Source of the DNA: Flavobacterium lacisediminis | GTDB taxonomy: Bacteria > Bacteroidota > Bacteroidia > Flavobacteriales > Flavobacteriaceae | Direction of reading: 5' to 3' | DNA: 51,453 nt | NCBI RefSeq assembly: GCF_025909975.1 | Contig: NZ_JAPCIO010000010.1 | Location: 1 to 51,453 of the forward strand | Part shown: piece by piece, positions 22,505 through 31,503 of the stretch | How the letters are laid out: every line of letters starts with the position of its first letter | Position numbering within the stretch: position 1 is the stretch's first letter | Program-made: the position numbers and the translations under genes | Notes under the pieces: generated by a model | Databases searched by the model: none | Seen by the model: only the letters and a program-made list of their open reading frames with translations | Told to the model about the DNA's origin: nothing

Positions 22505-24295
22505 TTAAATTGAAATTGTATTGAATTCTAATTTGTTTAATTGCGATTCTAATTTGGTAATATCATTTTGAATTTTTGAGTTATCTTCTTGAAAAACTGA
22601 TTTGTAATATTCAATTCCATTTAAAAGATTCGCTTTAAATGTTTCCCATTTTTTTATTTGTTGAGGAGTTATTTCTAAAGTTTGATTAATTTGGTTTAAG
22701 AAATAAGAAACATATAATCCCAATTCTTTTACGAACATATTTGGTCTTTCGGTATGATTTTCGATTTCTTTTTTTCCGTAAATGTGTTGAATCATCTCTT
22801 TTAAAGAAAATTCTCTAGAAAAATAAGCAATATTTGGTCCAGGACAAACCACTACTCCTTGTGCTTGACCTTTAATTGGAATACCTAATTCGATATGACT
22901 AGCATTTGCTAATCCCACACATAAACATGATTTTTCTGTGATTGAATTGTATTCTTTTATGTAAGCTTCGAAGGAAATGCTATTGCGTTTTAATTCCAAT
23001 TCTTCTATTTTCTTGTCTTGATGTTTTTTAGATGCGGTACAACTTCCTTCTTTTTTATATTCTTTACTTAATGCTAAATATTTCTTAGGACACGAACTTC
23101 CGGCTTTTCCAGACGCAATACGTTGGCTTTTAAAAAAGTCATTGGTTGTTCCTTTGATGGTATTGAACGGAACTCCTAGAGGCGAAATGTTACTCAAATA
23201 CAAATCTTCTTCTTTTGCCTCCGCTAATAACTTTCTAGTTTCTATATCAACTGAAGTAGCTTCTGGAACTAAAAGAAATGGAGAACCCCAACCTACTGCA
23301 TCCACTTGATAATAATCTAATAAAAACTGATGTTCTTCTGCTGTTCCAACTCCTCCTTGAACTGTGATTTTTAAAATCGGTGGTTCGTTTGGAACTATTT
23401 TATTCTTTGACGCTAAAGCATTTGTAAATAGTGAATAGGCCGATTGAATCAATTCCTCTTTCTTGTTTTTGAATTCTTCTAGAATTGGACCTAATAAAAA
23501 TCCGTCGGTTGCAAATGCATGTCCGCCACAGTTTAAACCTGATTCGATTCGGTATTCAGAAACCCAAAGTCCTTTTTTAGCTAGAAAATTTCCTTGAATC
23601 ATCGCCGAACGAAAATCGCTCACTTTCAAAATGATTTTCTTTTGAAATTGTCCGTTTGCATTTGGATAAAAAGCATCGAAAGTTTCCATGTAACTGTACA
23701 ATCTTGGATTCATTCCAGCAGAAAAAACTACCGATGAATTTGTTATACTATTTACAAAACCTCTCAAAGCGGCATGAGCATCGTTGTAAATTAGAGGCAA
23801 TTGTTCGTCATCACTAAAATTATCCTTGTCAATTTTCGTCATGATATTTACATCGATACTTCCTGGTGCAAAATGATGGTCAAGAATCGTTTTCAATTCC
23901 ATCATATTGTTTTTTCCTGAATCTATTAAATGTTCTAATTTGATTTTTAATTCCGAAGTTGTTGGCAAAATGGCGATAAAATCTTCTAATTGCGTTATTT
24001 TTTCAATCAATTCCAATTTGAATGCTTCGAACTTTTGAGTGACAACTGTATCGAGTAAATTCAAATAATTTGTAATTCTTTTAGCTCTAAAATCATCTAC
24101 TTTTTGCGAGATTTCTTCATAAGGTTGCTTGAATTTTTCAGCATAAAAAGCAGTCATTTTTTCAATCAAATCGTCATCCATAATAGAAATTACAGAATCA
24201 ATTCCGTATTGCGCCACTCGCATTGGACTATCAATAGTGAAAGCCAATCCCATAACGGGAATGTGAAAAGTGTGTACGTTTTTTTGTAAAGTCAT
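22505..24295 (-). CDS. Unrecognised protein with nitronate-monooxygenase-like FMN motifs and conserved cysteines
   Basis: A 596-residue soluble protein I cannot name. Several stretches resemble NMO/FabK-type FMN barrels: FHIPVMGLAFTIDSP at the N-terminus, GLNCGGHAF (254-261) and an FMN-phosphate-type region near 311-350 (VQGGVGT, VDAVGWGSPFLLVPEA). A helical insertion occupies about 40-165. The last third adds Cys402, Cys419, Cys457, Cys459 and Cys484 (KAGSSCPKK, KSCLCVG, VVVCPG), enough for a metal cluster. It is a single gene with its own Fnr-like operator between the nos and nor operons. A redox enzyme acting on a nitro or nitroso compound is one inference. Confidence 0.6.
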   Translation of the reverse strand: MTLQKNVHTFHIPVMGLAFTIDSPMRVAQYGIDSVISIMDDDLIEKMTAFYAEKFKQPYEEISQKVDDFRAKRITNYLNLLDTVVTQKFEAFKLELIEKITQLEDFIAILPTTSELKIKLEHLIDSGKNNMMELKTILDHHFAPGSIDVNIMTKIDKDNFSDDEQLPLIYNDAHAALRGFVNSITNSSVVFSAGMNPRLYSYMETFDAFYPNANGQFQKKIILKVSDFRSAMIQGNFLAKKGLWVSEYRIESGLNCGGHAFATDGFLLGPILEEFKNKKEELIQSAYSLFTNALASKNKIVPNEPPILKITVQGGVGTAEEHQFLLDYYQVDAVGWGSPFLLVPEATSVDIETRKLLAEAKEEDLYLSNISPLGVPFNTIKGTTNDFFKSQRIASGKAGSSCPKKYLALSKEYKKEGSCTASKKHQDKKIEELELKRNSISFEAYIKEYNSITEKSCLCVGLANASHIELGIPIKGQAQGVVVCPGPNIAYFSREFSLKEMIQHIYGKKEIENHTERPNMFVKELGLYVSYFLNQINQTLEITPQQIKKWETFKANLLNGIEYYKSVFQEDNSKIQNDITKLESQLNKLEFNTISI

Positions 24296-24351
24296 ATTGT
24301 TTTCTTGGTTATTTTTGAGTTCGATTTATTTCTTAACGAAATAAATATTGA

Positions 24352-24396
24352 CAAATAAAGTACAATCCTTCAGATTAATATATGATTATTATCATG
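24352..24396 (-). promoter_or_regulatory. Fnr/Dnr-like operator and -7 box for the NMO-like gene
   Basis: TATGATTATTATCATG (24381-24396) lies 33 bp, centre to centre, from the minus-strand -7 box TTTATTTG (24359-24352, one mismatch). The gene starts at 24295. This places the unknown protein in the denitrification regulon independently of norF. Confidence 0.7.
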
Positions 24397-24415
24397 CTTT
24401 GAAAATTGGAAGAGT

Positions 24416-24655
24416 TTAGAGTAAAATCACTAAAATGATTCCCATTAAACCACCAAAACCTAATATCAAATATTTCCAAAAAGGATGCGCTTTTTTTAAT
24501 TCCATAAACTGAAAAGCCACCAACCAAAACTTAATTAAAGCTAAACTTACAACTGTTATTGCCATAATTTCTGCACTTACATTTAATGCTAAAAAAGCTG
24601 CGATTACGGTAAGTGCTAACAACAAAATAAACGTAGAAGAAATAGTGTCTTTCAT
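24416..24655 (-). CDS. norF: NorF-like small membrane protein (COX4-type)
   Basis: A 79-residue protein with three membrane helices. ALIKFWLVAFQFMELKKAHPFWK matches the small cytochrome-oxidase subunit IV (prokaryotic) / NorF group. It ends the nor operon 10 bp after norE. NorF helps full NOR activity in Paracoccus; its mechanism is unclear. Confidence 0.85.
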   Translation of the reverse strand: MKDTISSTFILLLALTVIAAFLALNVSAEIMAITVVSLALIKFWLVAFQFMELKKAHPFWKYLILGFGGLMGIILVILL

Positions 24656-24665
24656 AATCTATCAT

Positions 24666-25235
24666 TTAAAAAAGTAAATAAAGTACTGGGAATAAAAGCA
24701 ACCAAATTAAATCGCACATGTGCCAAAAACTGGCACTGGCTTCGATATCTTCAAAGGATGCTTCTGTTTGTTTTTTTCTGATGGAAAGTGTAATTGCTAT
24801 TAAAATTACTAATCCCACGATAACATGTATAAAATGAAAACCCGTTAACAACCAATAAAAAGTAAAAAACGAATTGTAATCCATATCTAAACCAACAGCT
24901 AATTTTTCATAATATTCGATTGATTTTAAAACTAGAAATCCGAAACCTCCAACCATTGCCCAATTGAAATAGGATACTGTTTTTTTAACATTGGATGCTT
25001 TAAAAAAATGAATTCCTTTGGCTACAAAAAATCCACTGGTTAACAATAGAATCGTATTTATAGTTCCAATTGTTTTATTCAGTTTTAAACTACCATTGTG
25101 AAACAATTCACGTTCTTCTGAACCGTAATAAGCCAAAGCTAAAATGGCCATTCCAAAAGTGATGAGTTCTAGATAAATGATTATCCAGATTAAAATGCCT
25201 CCTGGTGGATAATATATTGATTTTGTATTGTTCAT
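24666..25235 (-). CDS. norE: NorE, cytochrome oxidase subunit III-like protein
   Basis: A 189-residue protein with five membrane helices of the cytochrome c oxidase subunit III family. FFVAKGIHFFKA, GFHFIHVIVGL and the terminal SFWHMCDLIWLLLFPVLYLLF fit NorE. There is no dedicated oxidase subunit II beside it, and norF follows, which supports NorE over an oxidase subunit. It overlaps the carbonic anhydrase stop by 4 bp. Confidence 0.9.
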   Translation of the reverse strand: MNNTKSIYYPPGGILIWIIIYLELITFGMAILALAYYGSEERELFHNGSLKLNKTIGTINTILLLTSGFFVAKGIHFFKASNVKKTVSYFNWAMVGGFGFLVLKSIEYYEKLAVGLDMDYNSFFTFYWLLTGFHFIHVIVGLVILIAITLSIRKKQTEASFEDIEASASFWHMCDLIWLLLFPVLYLLF

Positions 25236-25894
25236 GATTGTAATAATTCGACTTTTCCAGTGTGTAAATCGTAAAAAGTTCCTACTATTTTGATTTTTTT
25301 CTTGTTGACCAATTCTCTAATAATTTGACTTGATGACAAAATATGATCTATGGTTGAAAGTACGTTTAATCGTCCTGCTTCATTGGATAAATGTTCTGGT
25401 AATGGATACGTTCTGTGATGGCTAAAAGCGACTTTAATTTGATTGGTTAACTGCGTAAGATGTCCCAAATTCACATTATCAATTGCTCCTTGAACCGCAC
25501 CACAATTGGAATGTCCTAACACAACCAATAATTTGGTTCCTTTTACCTGAACAGCATATTCCATGCTTCCTAAAATATTGTCGTCTTCGATATTTCCAGC
25601 AACACGCGCTACAAATAAATTTCCAATTCCTTGATCAAAAACAATTTCGGGCGGTACACGCGAATCGATACAAGACAACACAAAAGTGTGCGGATGTTGG
25701 TCTTTTTCTGAATGGTGTGCTTCATCAATAAAATCATGATGCATCAATTTATTGTTTACAAATCGCTTGTTTCCTTCTATCAATTCTTTTAATGCTTCAT
25801 CCGCTGTTTTAGGTACATGATGATGTTCTATTGTTTCACAAGAAAAAATAAAAAGGATAAAAATGCTGAATAAAATGGCACCTATAATTCTCAT
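25232..25894 (-). CDS. Beta-class carbonic anhydrase, predicted lipoprotein
   Basis: A 220-residue protein. The N-terminus is a lipoprotein signal (FILFIFSC, Cys19), so it should sit outside the cytoplasm. The beta-carbonic anhydrase zinc site is complete: Cys75-x-Asp77-x-Arg79 (CIDSR) and His128-x2-Cys131 (HSNCG). It interconverts CO2 and bicarbonate. Its position inside the nor operon, overlapping norE by 4 bp and 14 bp after the haemerythrin-PAS gene, is unusual and suggests local pH or proton supply for NO chemistry, although the link is unproven. Confidence 0.92.
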   Translation of the reverse strand: MRIIGAILFSIFILFIFSCETIEHHHVPKTADEALKELIEGNKRFVNNKLMHHDFIDEAHHSEKDQHPHTFVLSCIDSRVPPEIVFDQGIGNLFVARVAGNIEDDNILGSMEYAVQVKGTKLLVVLGHSNCGAVQGAIDNVNLGHLTQLTNQIKVAFSHHRTYPLPEHLSNEAGRLNVLSTIDHILSSSQIIRELVNKKKIKIVGTFYDLHTGKVELLQS

Positions 25895-25908
25895 AATTTT
25901 CTAATTAA

Positions 25909-26877
25909 TTATTTCCATTCTAACAATCGTTTTTCGCCATCAATTTGCTTGATTTCGGTGATGTCTTGTGACATTTCGATTACGCCTTTGTATTTTTTTT
26001 GTTTATCTCTAACTGCGAAATAGCGAATATAAATCAGACGTTCTTTATAATTTATCCAGAAGAACGCTTCATTTTTTTCTCCTTTTCTAAAGGCTTCTAA
26101 AATTTGTAAAACGGTATCGACACTTTTCGGTGGATGACAAAAACGAACTTCCCTGCCAATAATTCCAGCACTTCTTGGAAACACACGTTCTTCACCTCGA
26201 TTGTAGAAAATTACTTTATCGTTTTCATCTACATAAGTTAAATCGATTGGCAAGGTTTTGAAAAGCAAGTTTACTTGTTCAACCGTCATGTAACCTTCAT
26301 CATAATGTGCTGCTTTTTCGTCAAAAACAACATCTGTTCTGCGTTCTGTATCTTGTGATGGATGAATGTATTCCGATTCTTTTGGGAATTTTGGTGGCAC
26401 TTCTGATAACATCCAACCAATTTCTTCTTCTCCTTTTCGCATTTTAATCCAATCTTCTTCTGATAATAAATCCAACGCATTTGGAAACAACACATTTTCT
26501 TCTACATCCAATAAGCGATATAAACTTTGAGTTATTAAATTGGTATTGTGTTTGGCTGAAGTAAAATCTTGTTCTTCTAAATTTTTTCTAACAATGCGAA
26601 ACATTTCTCTTATCGTATCGTGAAACGACCACATATTACGCGATGGTCCTGTCCAACCTTTTTGCTCTAAAAACGGAAATAATTGATTTTCTTTTCGTTC
26701 AAAACGTTTTTCAACTGTTGCTAAATGATTAAAGACATTATAGAATTTCTGAAATTCTTCTTTTGGATTAATGGTATTTAATTCTTCTAATAATTGATGT
26801 ATTAAATCGGTTTCTTCGAAATAAGTATGAATGGGATGTCCTTCAATCACGTTTGTATGTATTTCTGATGTTGACAT
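25909..26877 (-). CDS. Haemerythrin-like plus PAS-domain protein (DUF438 type)
   Basis: A 322-residue protein from ATG 26877, which directly follows the norD stop (TAAAATG); an upstream ATG at 26901 overlaps norD. Residues about 10-150 form a haemerythrin-like four-helix bundle with His/Glu di-iron ligands (GHPIHTYFEE, HLATVEKRFERKENQLFP, WSFHDTIREMF, EENVLFP). Residues about 200-310 form a PAS domain (IDLTYVDENDKVIFYN, GREVRFCHPPKSVD). It may sense or bind NO or oxygen beside the nor genes. It has no DNA-binding or kinase output domain. Confidence 0.85.
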   Translation of the reverse strand: MSTSEIHTNVIEGHPIHTYFEETDLIHQLLEELNTINPKEEFQKFYNVFNHLATVEKRFERKENQLFPFLEQKGWTGPSRNMWSFHDTIREMFRIVRKNLEEQDFTSAKHNTNLITQSLYRLLDVEENVLFPNALDLLSEEDWIKMRKGEEEIGWMLSEVPPKFPKESEYIHPSQDTERRTDVVFDEKAAHYDEGYMTVEQVNLLFKTLPIDLTYVDENDKVIFYNRGEERVFPRSAGIIGREVRFCHPPKSVDTVLQILEAFRKGEKNEAFFWINYKERLIYIRYFAVRDKQKKYKGVIEMSQDITEIKQIDGEKRLLEWK

Positions 26878-26878
26878 T

Positions 26879-28645
26879 TTATTGATGTTTGATTTTCTCA
26901 TAAAGTTTTACCAATGATTTCAGCAAAGCTTCAGGAGATGTTAATATTTGATAATGATTTTGACCGAACATTTGCGGTAAATAATATTTGGCTTGCGCTT
27001 CAATGGCTAAGGCATACGAATTGATTTTTCGCTCATTTAGTTCTCGCAACGCTTGCTTAATGTCTTGAATACCGTGTTGACCTTCGTATTTATCGTAATC
27101 GTTTGGTTTTCCATCGGAAAGAACAATAATCCATTTATTTTTAGCATCTAATTGATCCATTCTTGCTCCTGCATGACGTAAAGCGGGACCAATTCGAGTG
27201 TAGCCATTAGGTTCAACGGCGCCTATTTTATGTTTGGCTTTGTTCCAACTTTCGTTGAAATCTTTCAAAGTTAAATAGGTTGTGAAATTTCTGGTTTTGG
27301 AATAAAATCCGTCAATGGCAAAATCGATGTCGAACTCATGTAAAATTTCACCAAATAAAATGGAAACTTCTTTTTCTACATCAATCACCCTATTTCCAGC
27401 GGCATAACCATCGCTTGAAAGACTAATGTCTAACAAAACCAAAATAGCAATTTCTTTATTTTTCTTTCTTTGGGATAAATAAATGCGTTCGTCAGGCGAT
27501 TTTCCAGAATGAATATCGGTATATAAATCGGTTAACGCGTCTAAATCGAAAGCGTCACCTTGTAATTGTCTTCGTTGTTGTTGCATTTTATTATTCACGC
27601 TAGTAAGCATTTTTCGTAAACCATTTAAAGTGGTTTTGTACTTTGCCATCGTGTTTTTATAATAAGTTGCGTGAGTTTTAAGTTGGGTTTTCGGATATAC
27701 TTTACAGAAGTTTGTTAAGTAATTTCGTTTTTTGAAATCCCATTCGTTATATTTTAAATGGAAGCCTTTTTCATCTACCTCAGCACTTTCTGCTATTGAT
27801 GTATTTTCTACAAAATCTGCTTGATAAACGGAATGCACCATATCATCTACACGAACGGTGAATCGCATGTTCATTTCTTCTAAAGCTTCTTGATGTTGTT
27901 CTAAATCATCGGCACCATCAAAATCGCGCCAATTTCCGTTGAATTCTTCCGCAGTTTCAATTTTTTCGAAACTGTGCATTAATACGTAATCTTCTTGTTG
28001 TTTTTTGTCAATCGTAAGCGATTCGATTTCTTCTACAGCTTTTGCATGAAGTGTGGTTTCGGCTACTACGTTATTTTGAATTTTCTTAGTATTGTCATCA
28101 AAGTTTTTTAATACATTTTCGTCTTCGATGTCAGGCGAATTTTTCATCCATTTTCCGTACAACCAAGAATAATCAATGGTTTGATCTTTTTTATTGATGG
28201 GTAATTTTGACACCGCATCATAATAAAACTCTTGCATGGATGGATAATCCTGAAACATTTTTTCTAAAACCAATGGTGCGGTTTCAGTAGCTTTTTCCAA
28301 AGAAAGTTCAGGTGAATTGTCTTGGTTATCCCAATTCAAATTCAATTGTTTTTGAACACTCAAATACACCGTTCTAAAAAAATAGAATTTTAGATTTTCT
28401 TCTTTTGTTGGAAATAGCGAACAATTAATTGGTAAGAAAAAGTTTTTGTTTTTGTAACCCCCTTCGCGTTCGGCAGGAAAAATTTCGATTGGAGCACCAG
28501 AGATGGCTCTTGCAAAAAGTGTTAATCGTGGTTTAATATCAGACAAGTTGATTTGACGGCTAAGAGTTTCAACATCATTTAGTCGCTTGTTTTTAAAGTA
28601 TTTGAGTACTTTTTTATAAATAATCTCATCTAATTCAAAGCCCAT
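26879..28645 (-). CDS. norD: NorD-like protein with von Willebrand A domain
   Basis: A 588-residue soluble protein. The C-terminal VWA domain carries the MIDAS LLDISLSSDG and VVLSDGKPNDYDKYEG. NorD partners the NorQ AAA+ ATPase in a chaperone that inserts the non-haem iron (FeB) into NorB. It starts 12 bp after norQ. The N-terminal half is variable, as in other NorD proteins. Confidence 0.92.
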   Translation of the reverse strand: MGFELDEIIYKKVLKYFKNKRLNDVETLSRQINLSDIKPRLTLFARAISGAPIEIFPAEREGGYKNKNFFLPINCSLFPTKEENLKFYFFRTVYLSVQKQLNLNWDNQDNSPELSLEKATETAPLVLEKMFQDYPSMQEFYYDAVSKLPINKKDQTIDYSWLYGKWMKNSPDIEDENVLKNFDDNTKKIQNNVVAETTLHAKAVEEIESLTIDKKQQEDYVLMHSFEKIETAEEFNGNWRDFDGADDLEQHQEALEEMNMRFTVRVDDMVHSVYQADFVENTSIAESAEVDEKGFHLKYNEWDFKKRNYLTNFCKVYPKTQLKTHATYYKNTMAKYKTTLNGLRKMLTSVNNKMQQQRRQLQGDAFDLDALTDLYTDIHSGKSPDERIYLSQRKKNKEIAILVLLDISLSSDGYAAGNRVIDVEKEVSILFGEILHEFDIDFAIDGFYSKTRNFTTYLTLKDFNESWNKAKHKIGAVEPNGYTRIGPALRHAGARMDQLDAKNKWIIVLSDGKPNDYDKYEGQHGIQDIKQALRELNERKINSYALAIEAQAKYYLPQMFGQNHYQILTSPEALLKSLVKLYEKIKHQ

Positions 28646-28657
28646 TTTTCAATTCTT

Positions 28658-29443
28658 TTAAATCATTAAATCACACAAATCTTTTAAGGCTTGAATGGTT
28701 TCTTGTTCGTCTGTTAAAGGTTCTACAACGGCAACGTGAACCGCTAATCGTTTTGGTAATCCGTTGTTGATCAATTTGGCTGCGTCAACTAATAATCGAG
28801 TAGAAACGGTTTCGGTTAAACCTAATTCGGTAAGATTTCTAATTTTAGTTCCTATAGTAACTAACTTTTGAGCAATATCAGCTTCAATTCCTGTTTCGTT
28901 AATTAAAATTTCTGTTTCAACTTTTGGATTAGGATAATCGAATGAAAGTGCTACAAATCGTTGACGAGTTGATGGTTTTAATTCTTTAAATCCTTTTTGG
29001 TAGCCAGGATTAAACGAAGCGACTAATAAAAAATCAGGATGTGCTTTAATAGTTTCTCCTAATTTATCAATGAAAAGTTCTCTTCTGTGATCGGTTAAGG
29101 AGTGAATGGCTACGATGACATCTGGTCGTGCTTCGGCAACTTCATCTAGATATAAAATATATCCGTTTTTTACGGCTATGGATAAAGGTCCATCAATCCA
29201 AATGGTTTCGGCTCCTTTGATAATGAAACGTCCAATTAAATCGGTTGCTGAAGTTTCTTCGTGACAACTTACGGTGACTAATGTTTTATTCAATTCATTC
29301 GCCATGTATTCGATAAAACGAGACTTTCCAGAACCTGTTGGCCCTTTTAATAATAAAGGCAATTGCAATTGGTTAATCTGATTGAAAACTTCAATTTCTG
29401 AACCTACTGCTTTATAAAATATTGTTTTTTCTGCTACTATCAT
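28658..29443 (-). CDS. norQ: NorQ-like MoxR AAA+ ATPase
   Basis: A 261-residue AAA+ ATPase of the MoxR/CbbQ/NorQ group. Walker A GPTGSGKSRF (36-45), Walker B LYLDEVAEARPD and sensor/arginine elements SFNPGYQKG and STRQRFVAL are present. It acts with NorD to activate NO reductase. It follows norB after a strong hairpin terminator, so its expression is probably lower than that of norCB. Confidence 0.94.
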   Translation of the reverse strand: MIVAEKTIFYKAVGSEIEVFNQINQLQLPLLLKGPTGSGKSRFIEYMANELNKTLVTVSCHEETSATDLIGRFIIKGAETIWIDGPLSIAVKNGYILYLDEVAEARPDVIVAIHSLTDHRRELFIDKLGETIKAHPDFLLVASFNPGYQKGFKELKPSTRQRFVALSFDYPNPKVETEILINETGIEADIAQKLVTIGTKIRNLTELGLTETVSTRLLVDAAKLINNGLPKRLAVHVAVVEPLTDEQETIQALKDLCDLMI

Positions 29444-29461
29444 GACAATTTATTTTAAAAA

Positions 29462-29511
29462 AACCGAAACCAAATGCTGGCAGCGACAACTCTGGGCACT
29501 TGGTCTCGGTT
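29462..29511 (-). terminator. Terminator hairpin between norB and norQ
   Basis: On the minus strand a 16-bp stem with two G-U pairs (arms 29511-29496 and 29477-29462) closes an 18-base loop and is followed by seven T's. The arm and loop sequence is much more GC-rich than its surroundings. It should let most transcripts stop after norCB. Confidence 0.8.
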
Positions 29512-29550
29512 AGCTATTAATTTTAAATTTCTAACCAAAATAATTAATAA

Positions 29551-30888
29551 CTATTCTTCTTTTACAAGTGCTTCATCTGTGGGTTTACCATATTTGATAA
29601 ACTCAATAATGAATAATGTAATTCCTGTTGTAAAAAGTGTTGCACAAAGCAGTAACACTACGAAGTGAATTGCAATTTCATTTTGAACATCCATGAAATC
29701 TAATTTCATTTTACGTTCTAAATATACTTGAGCAACACCAGCAACTCCAAAAGCTACCGTCATTCCTAACATTCCCACATTTGACAACCAAAAAGCCATA
29801 TGACCACTTGTATTGTTGTAACGTTTTCTTCCTGTTAAATTGGGCAACGCATAGCTGATTATTGCTAAAACAATCATAGCATAAGCACCCCAGAATGCAT
29901 AGTGACCGTGCATTGCCGTTACTAATGTTCCGTGTGTGTAAAGATTCGTTTGTGGTAATGTATGTGCAAAACCTAATAACCCAGCTCCTACAAAAGATAC
30001 AATAGAAGCGCCGATTGTCCAGAATAAAGCAATTTTGTTTGGATGTGATTTTTCACCTTTTCTATACATGTACACTGCGAATAATGCCATCGCTAAGAAC
30101 GCTAATGGTTCTAATGCTGAGAAAATTCCACCTACGATTAACCAAATTTTATTAACTCCTATATAATAATAATGGTGACCTGTTCCTAATAAACCTGAAA
30201 GGAACGTTAATCCTACAATTACATATAACCATTTTTCAATAACTTCTCTATCAACACCAGTAAGTTTGATTAATAAGTACGATAAAATACCTCCCATGAT
30301 TAGTTCCCAAACTCCTTCAACCCATAAATGGACTACCCACCAACGGAAGAATGAATCGGTAACTTGACTATCGAACCAAATCATACCAGGTAAATATAAC
30401 AATGCTGCAAAAACCAATCCCATTGTTAAAACCAAAGAGGTTGTTGTTCGTCTTTCTGCTTTATATAAAGTGGTGAGGATTAATCCTAAGAACAGTAAAA
30501 CATTGATAACAACCAAAATATCTAATTCTCTTGGAATTTCAAGGAATTTTCGGCCTTCCCAAATATTAAAGTGATACCCAACGATAGCTAAAACTCCAAC
30601 AACTGCTAAGGAAATCAACTGTACATAAGCCAATTTCACATTGACTAATTCTCGTTGCGCTTCTTCAGGAATAATATAATATGCGGCACCCATGAAACCG
30701 GTTAATAACCAAACTACTAATAAATTAGTGTGAACGGCTCTCGCTGTATTGAACGGAATAAAGTCATGAAGACCATCCATTCCAATTCGGGCAAAGCCCA
30801 TAATAAAACCATAGATAATTTGTAATGCAAATAATAACATGCATAATCCAAAGAACCAATACGCTACTTTTTGTGATTTATATTTCAT
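29551..30888 (-). CDS. norB: Nitric oxide reductase catalytic subunit, cNOR type
   Basis: A 445-residue protein with twelve membrane helices. Ligands are canonical: His53 and His329 for haem b, His327 for haem b3, His187, His238 and His239 for FeB, and the functional glutamates Glu191, Glu195 and Glu260. Key segments are VVHLWVEGVWELIMGG, GTGHHYYYIG and LVTAMHGHYAFWG. It reduces two NO to N2O using electrons from NorC. It has no quinol-oxidase extension, so it is the cytochrome c-dependent form. It is the reference for judging the divergent paralogue at 7284. Confidence 0.97.
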   Translation of the reverse strand: MKYKSQKVAYWFFGLCMLLFALQIIYGFIMGFARIGMDGLHDFIPFNTARAVHTNLLVVWLLTGFMGAAYYIIPEEAQRELVNVKLAYVQLISLAVVGVLAIVGYHFNIWEGRKFLEIPRELDILVVINVLLFLGLILTTLYKAERRTTTSLVLTMGLVFAALLYLPGMIWFDSQVTDSFFRWWVVHLWVEGVWELIMGGILSYLLIKLTGVDREVIEKWLYVIVGLTFLSGLLGTGHHYYYIGVNKIWLIVGGIFSALEPLAFLAMALFAVYMYRKGEKSHPNKIALFWTIGASIVSFVGAGLLGFAHTLPQTNLYTHGTLVTAMHGHYAFWGAYAMIVLAIISYALPNLTGRKRYNNTSGHMAFWLSNVGMLGMTVAFGVAGVAQVYLERKMKLDFMDVQNEIAIHFVVLLLCATLFTTGITLFIIEFIKYGKPTDEALVKEE

Positions 30889-30904
30889 AACTCTATATTT
30901 TGGA

Positions 30905-31339
30905 TTATTTTTTGTCTTTAGCTAAAGGAGAAACCACTCGATCAAAACCATTCAAATCAATGTTGCCAATCCATTTAAAGTAAGCGACCATCGCTTCTGC
31001 ATCGGCATCATTCATTTCGTATTTGACCATTTTTCTGCCTTTTGGCCCCCAAGGAACTGGAGATTGTAAGACCGCTTTTACGTAGCCTTCTCCTCTTCTT
31101 TCAATTACCTTGGTAAGTTCTGGAGCATAATACGCTCCTTCACCAAGTATGGTATGACAACCCATACAATTATTCGATTCCCAAATTTCTTTTCCTCGAA
31201 TAACTTTTGCATCAATCTTTTCATGATAAGTTTGATCATTTTTAGGCATGAACGAATAGATAGTTAATCCAATAAAGACTAAAAAGGTAACTACTGTTCC
31301 ACCTAAAAAAAATGCTCGTGCTTGTGATTTTGATAACAT
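30905..31339 (-). CDS. norC: Nitric oxide reductase cytochrome c subunit
   Basis: A 144-residue protein with one N-terminal membrane anchor (about 8-30) and one haem-c site CMGCH (near residue 58). A methionine ligand is available in KMVKYEMND. It transfers electrons to NorB. It is the first gene of the nor operon and shares its operator with the divergent ric gene. Confidence 0.97.
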   Translation of the reverse strand: MLSKSQARAFFLGGTVVTFLVFIGLTIYSFMPKNDQTYHEKIDAKVIRGKEIWESNNCMGCHTILGEGAYYAPELTKVIERRGEGYVKAVLQSPVPWGPKGRKMVKYEMNDADAEAMVAYFKWIGNIDLNGFDRVVSPLAKDKK

Positions 31340-31403
31340 ATTTTAGATATTAGTTAAGAATAATTTATAATTAAAGATATTTTTATCCTTTTTAATTATA
31401 TAG

Positions 31404-31448
31404 CAAAATAACTAACAAAAAAAGTCATTAAATATGATTAGAATCATA
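31404..31448 (-). promoter_or_regulatory. Fnr/Dnr-like operator and -7 box for the nor operon
   Basis: TATGATTAGAATCATA (31433-31448) is a perfect palindrome. On the minus strand TTATTTTG (31411-31404) is a -7 box with one mismatch, 33 bp away centre to centre. norC starts at 31339. Confidence 0.75.
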
Positions 31449-31477
31449 CAATAAAAAATATATTAAAGATAGATTTG
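31433..31477 (+). promoter_or_regulatory. Same operator with plus-strand -7 box for ric
   Basis: The palindrome 31433-31448 also lies 33 bp, centre to centre, from TAGATTTG (31470-31477), a perfect TAnnTTTG. One dimer bound here can serve both divergent promoters with the same geometry. ric starts at 31504. Confidence 0.8.
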
Positions 31478-31503
31478 TCTTTTATTAAATTAAATTTAGA
31501 AAC

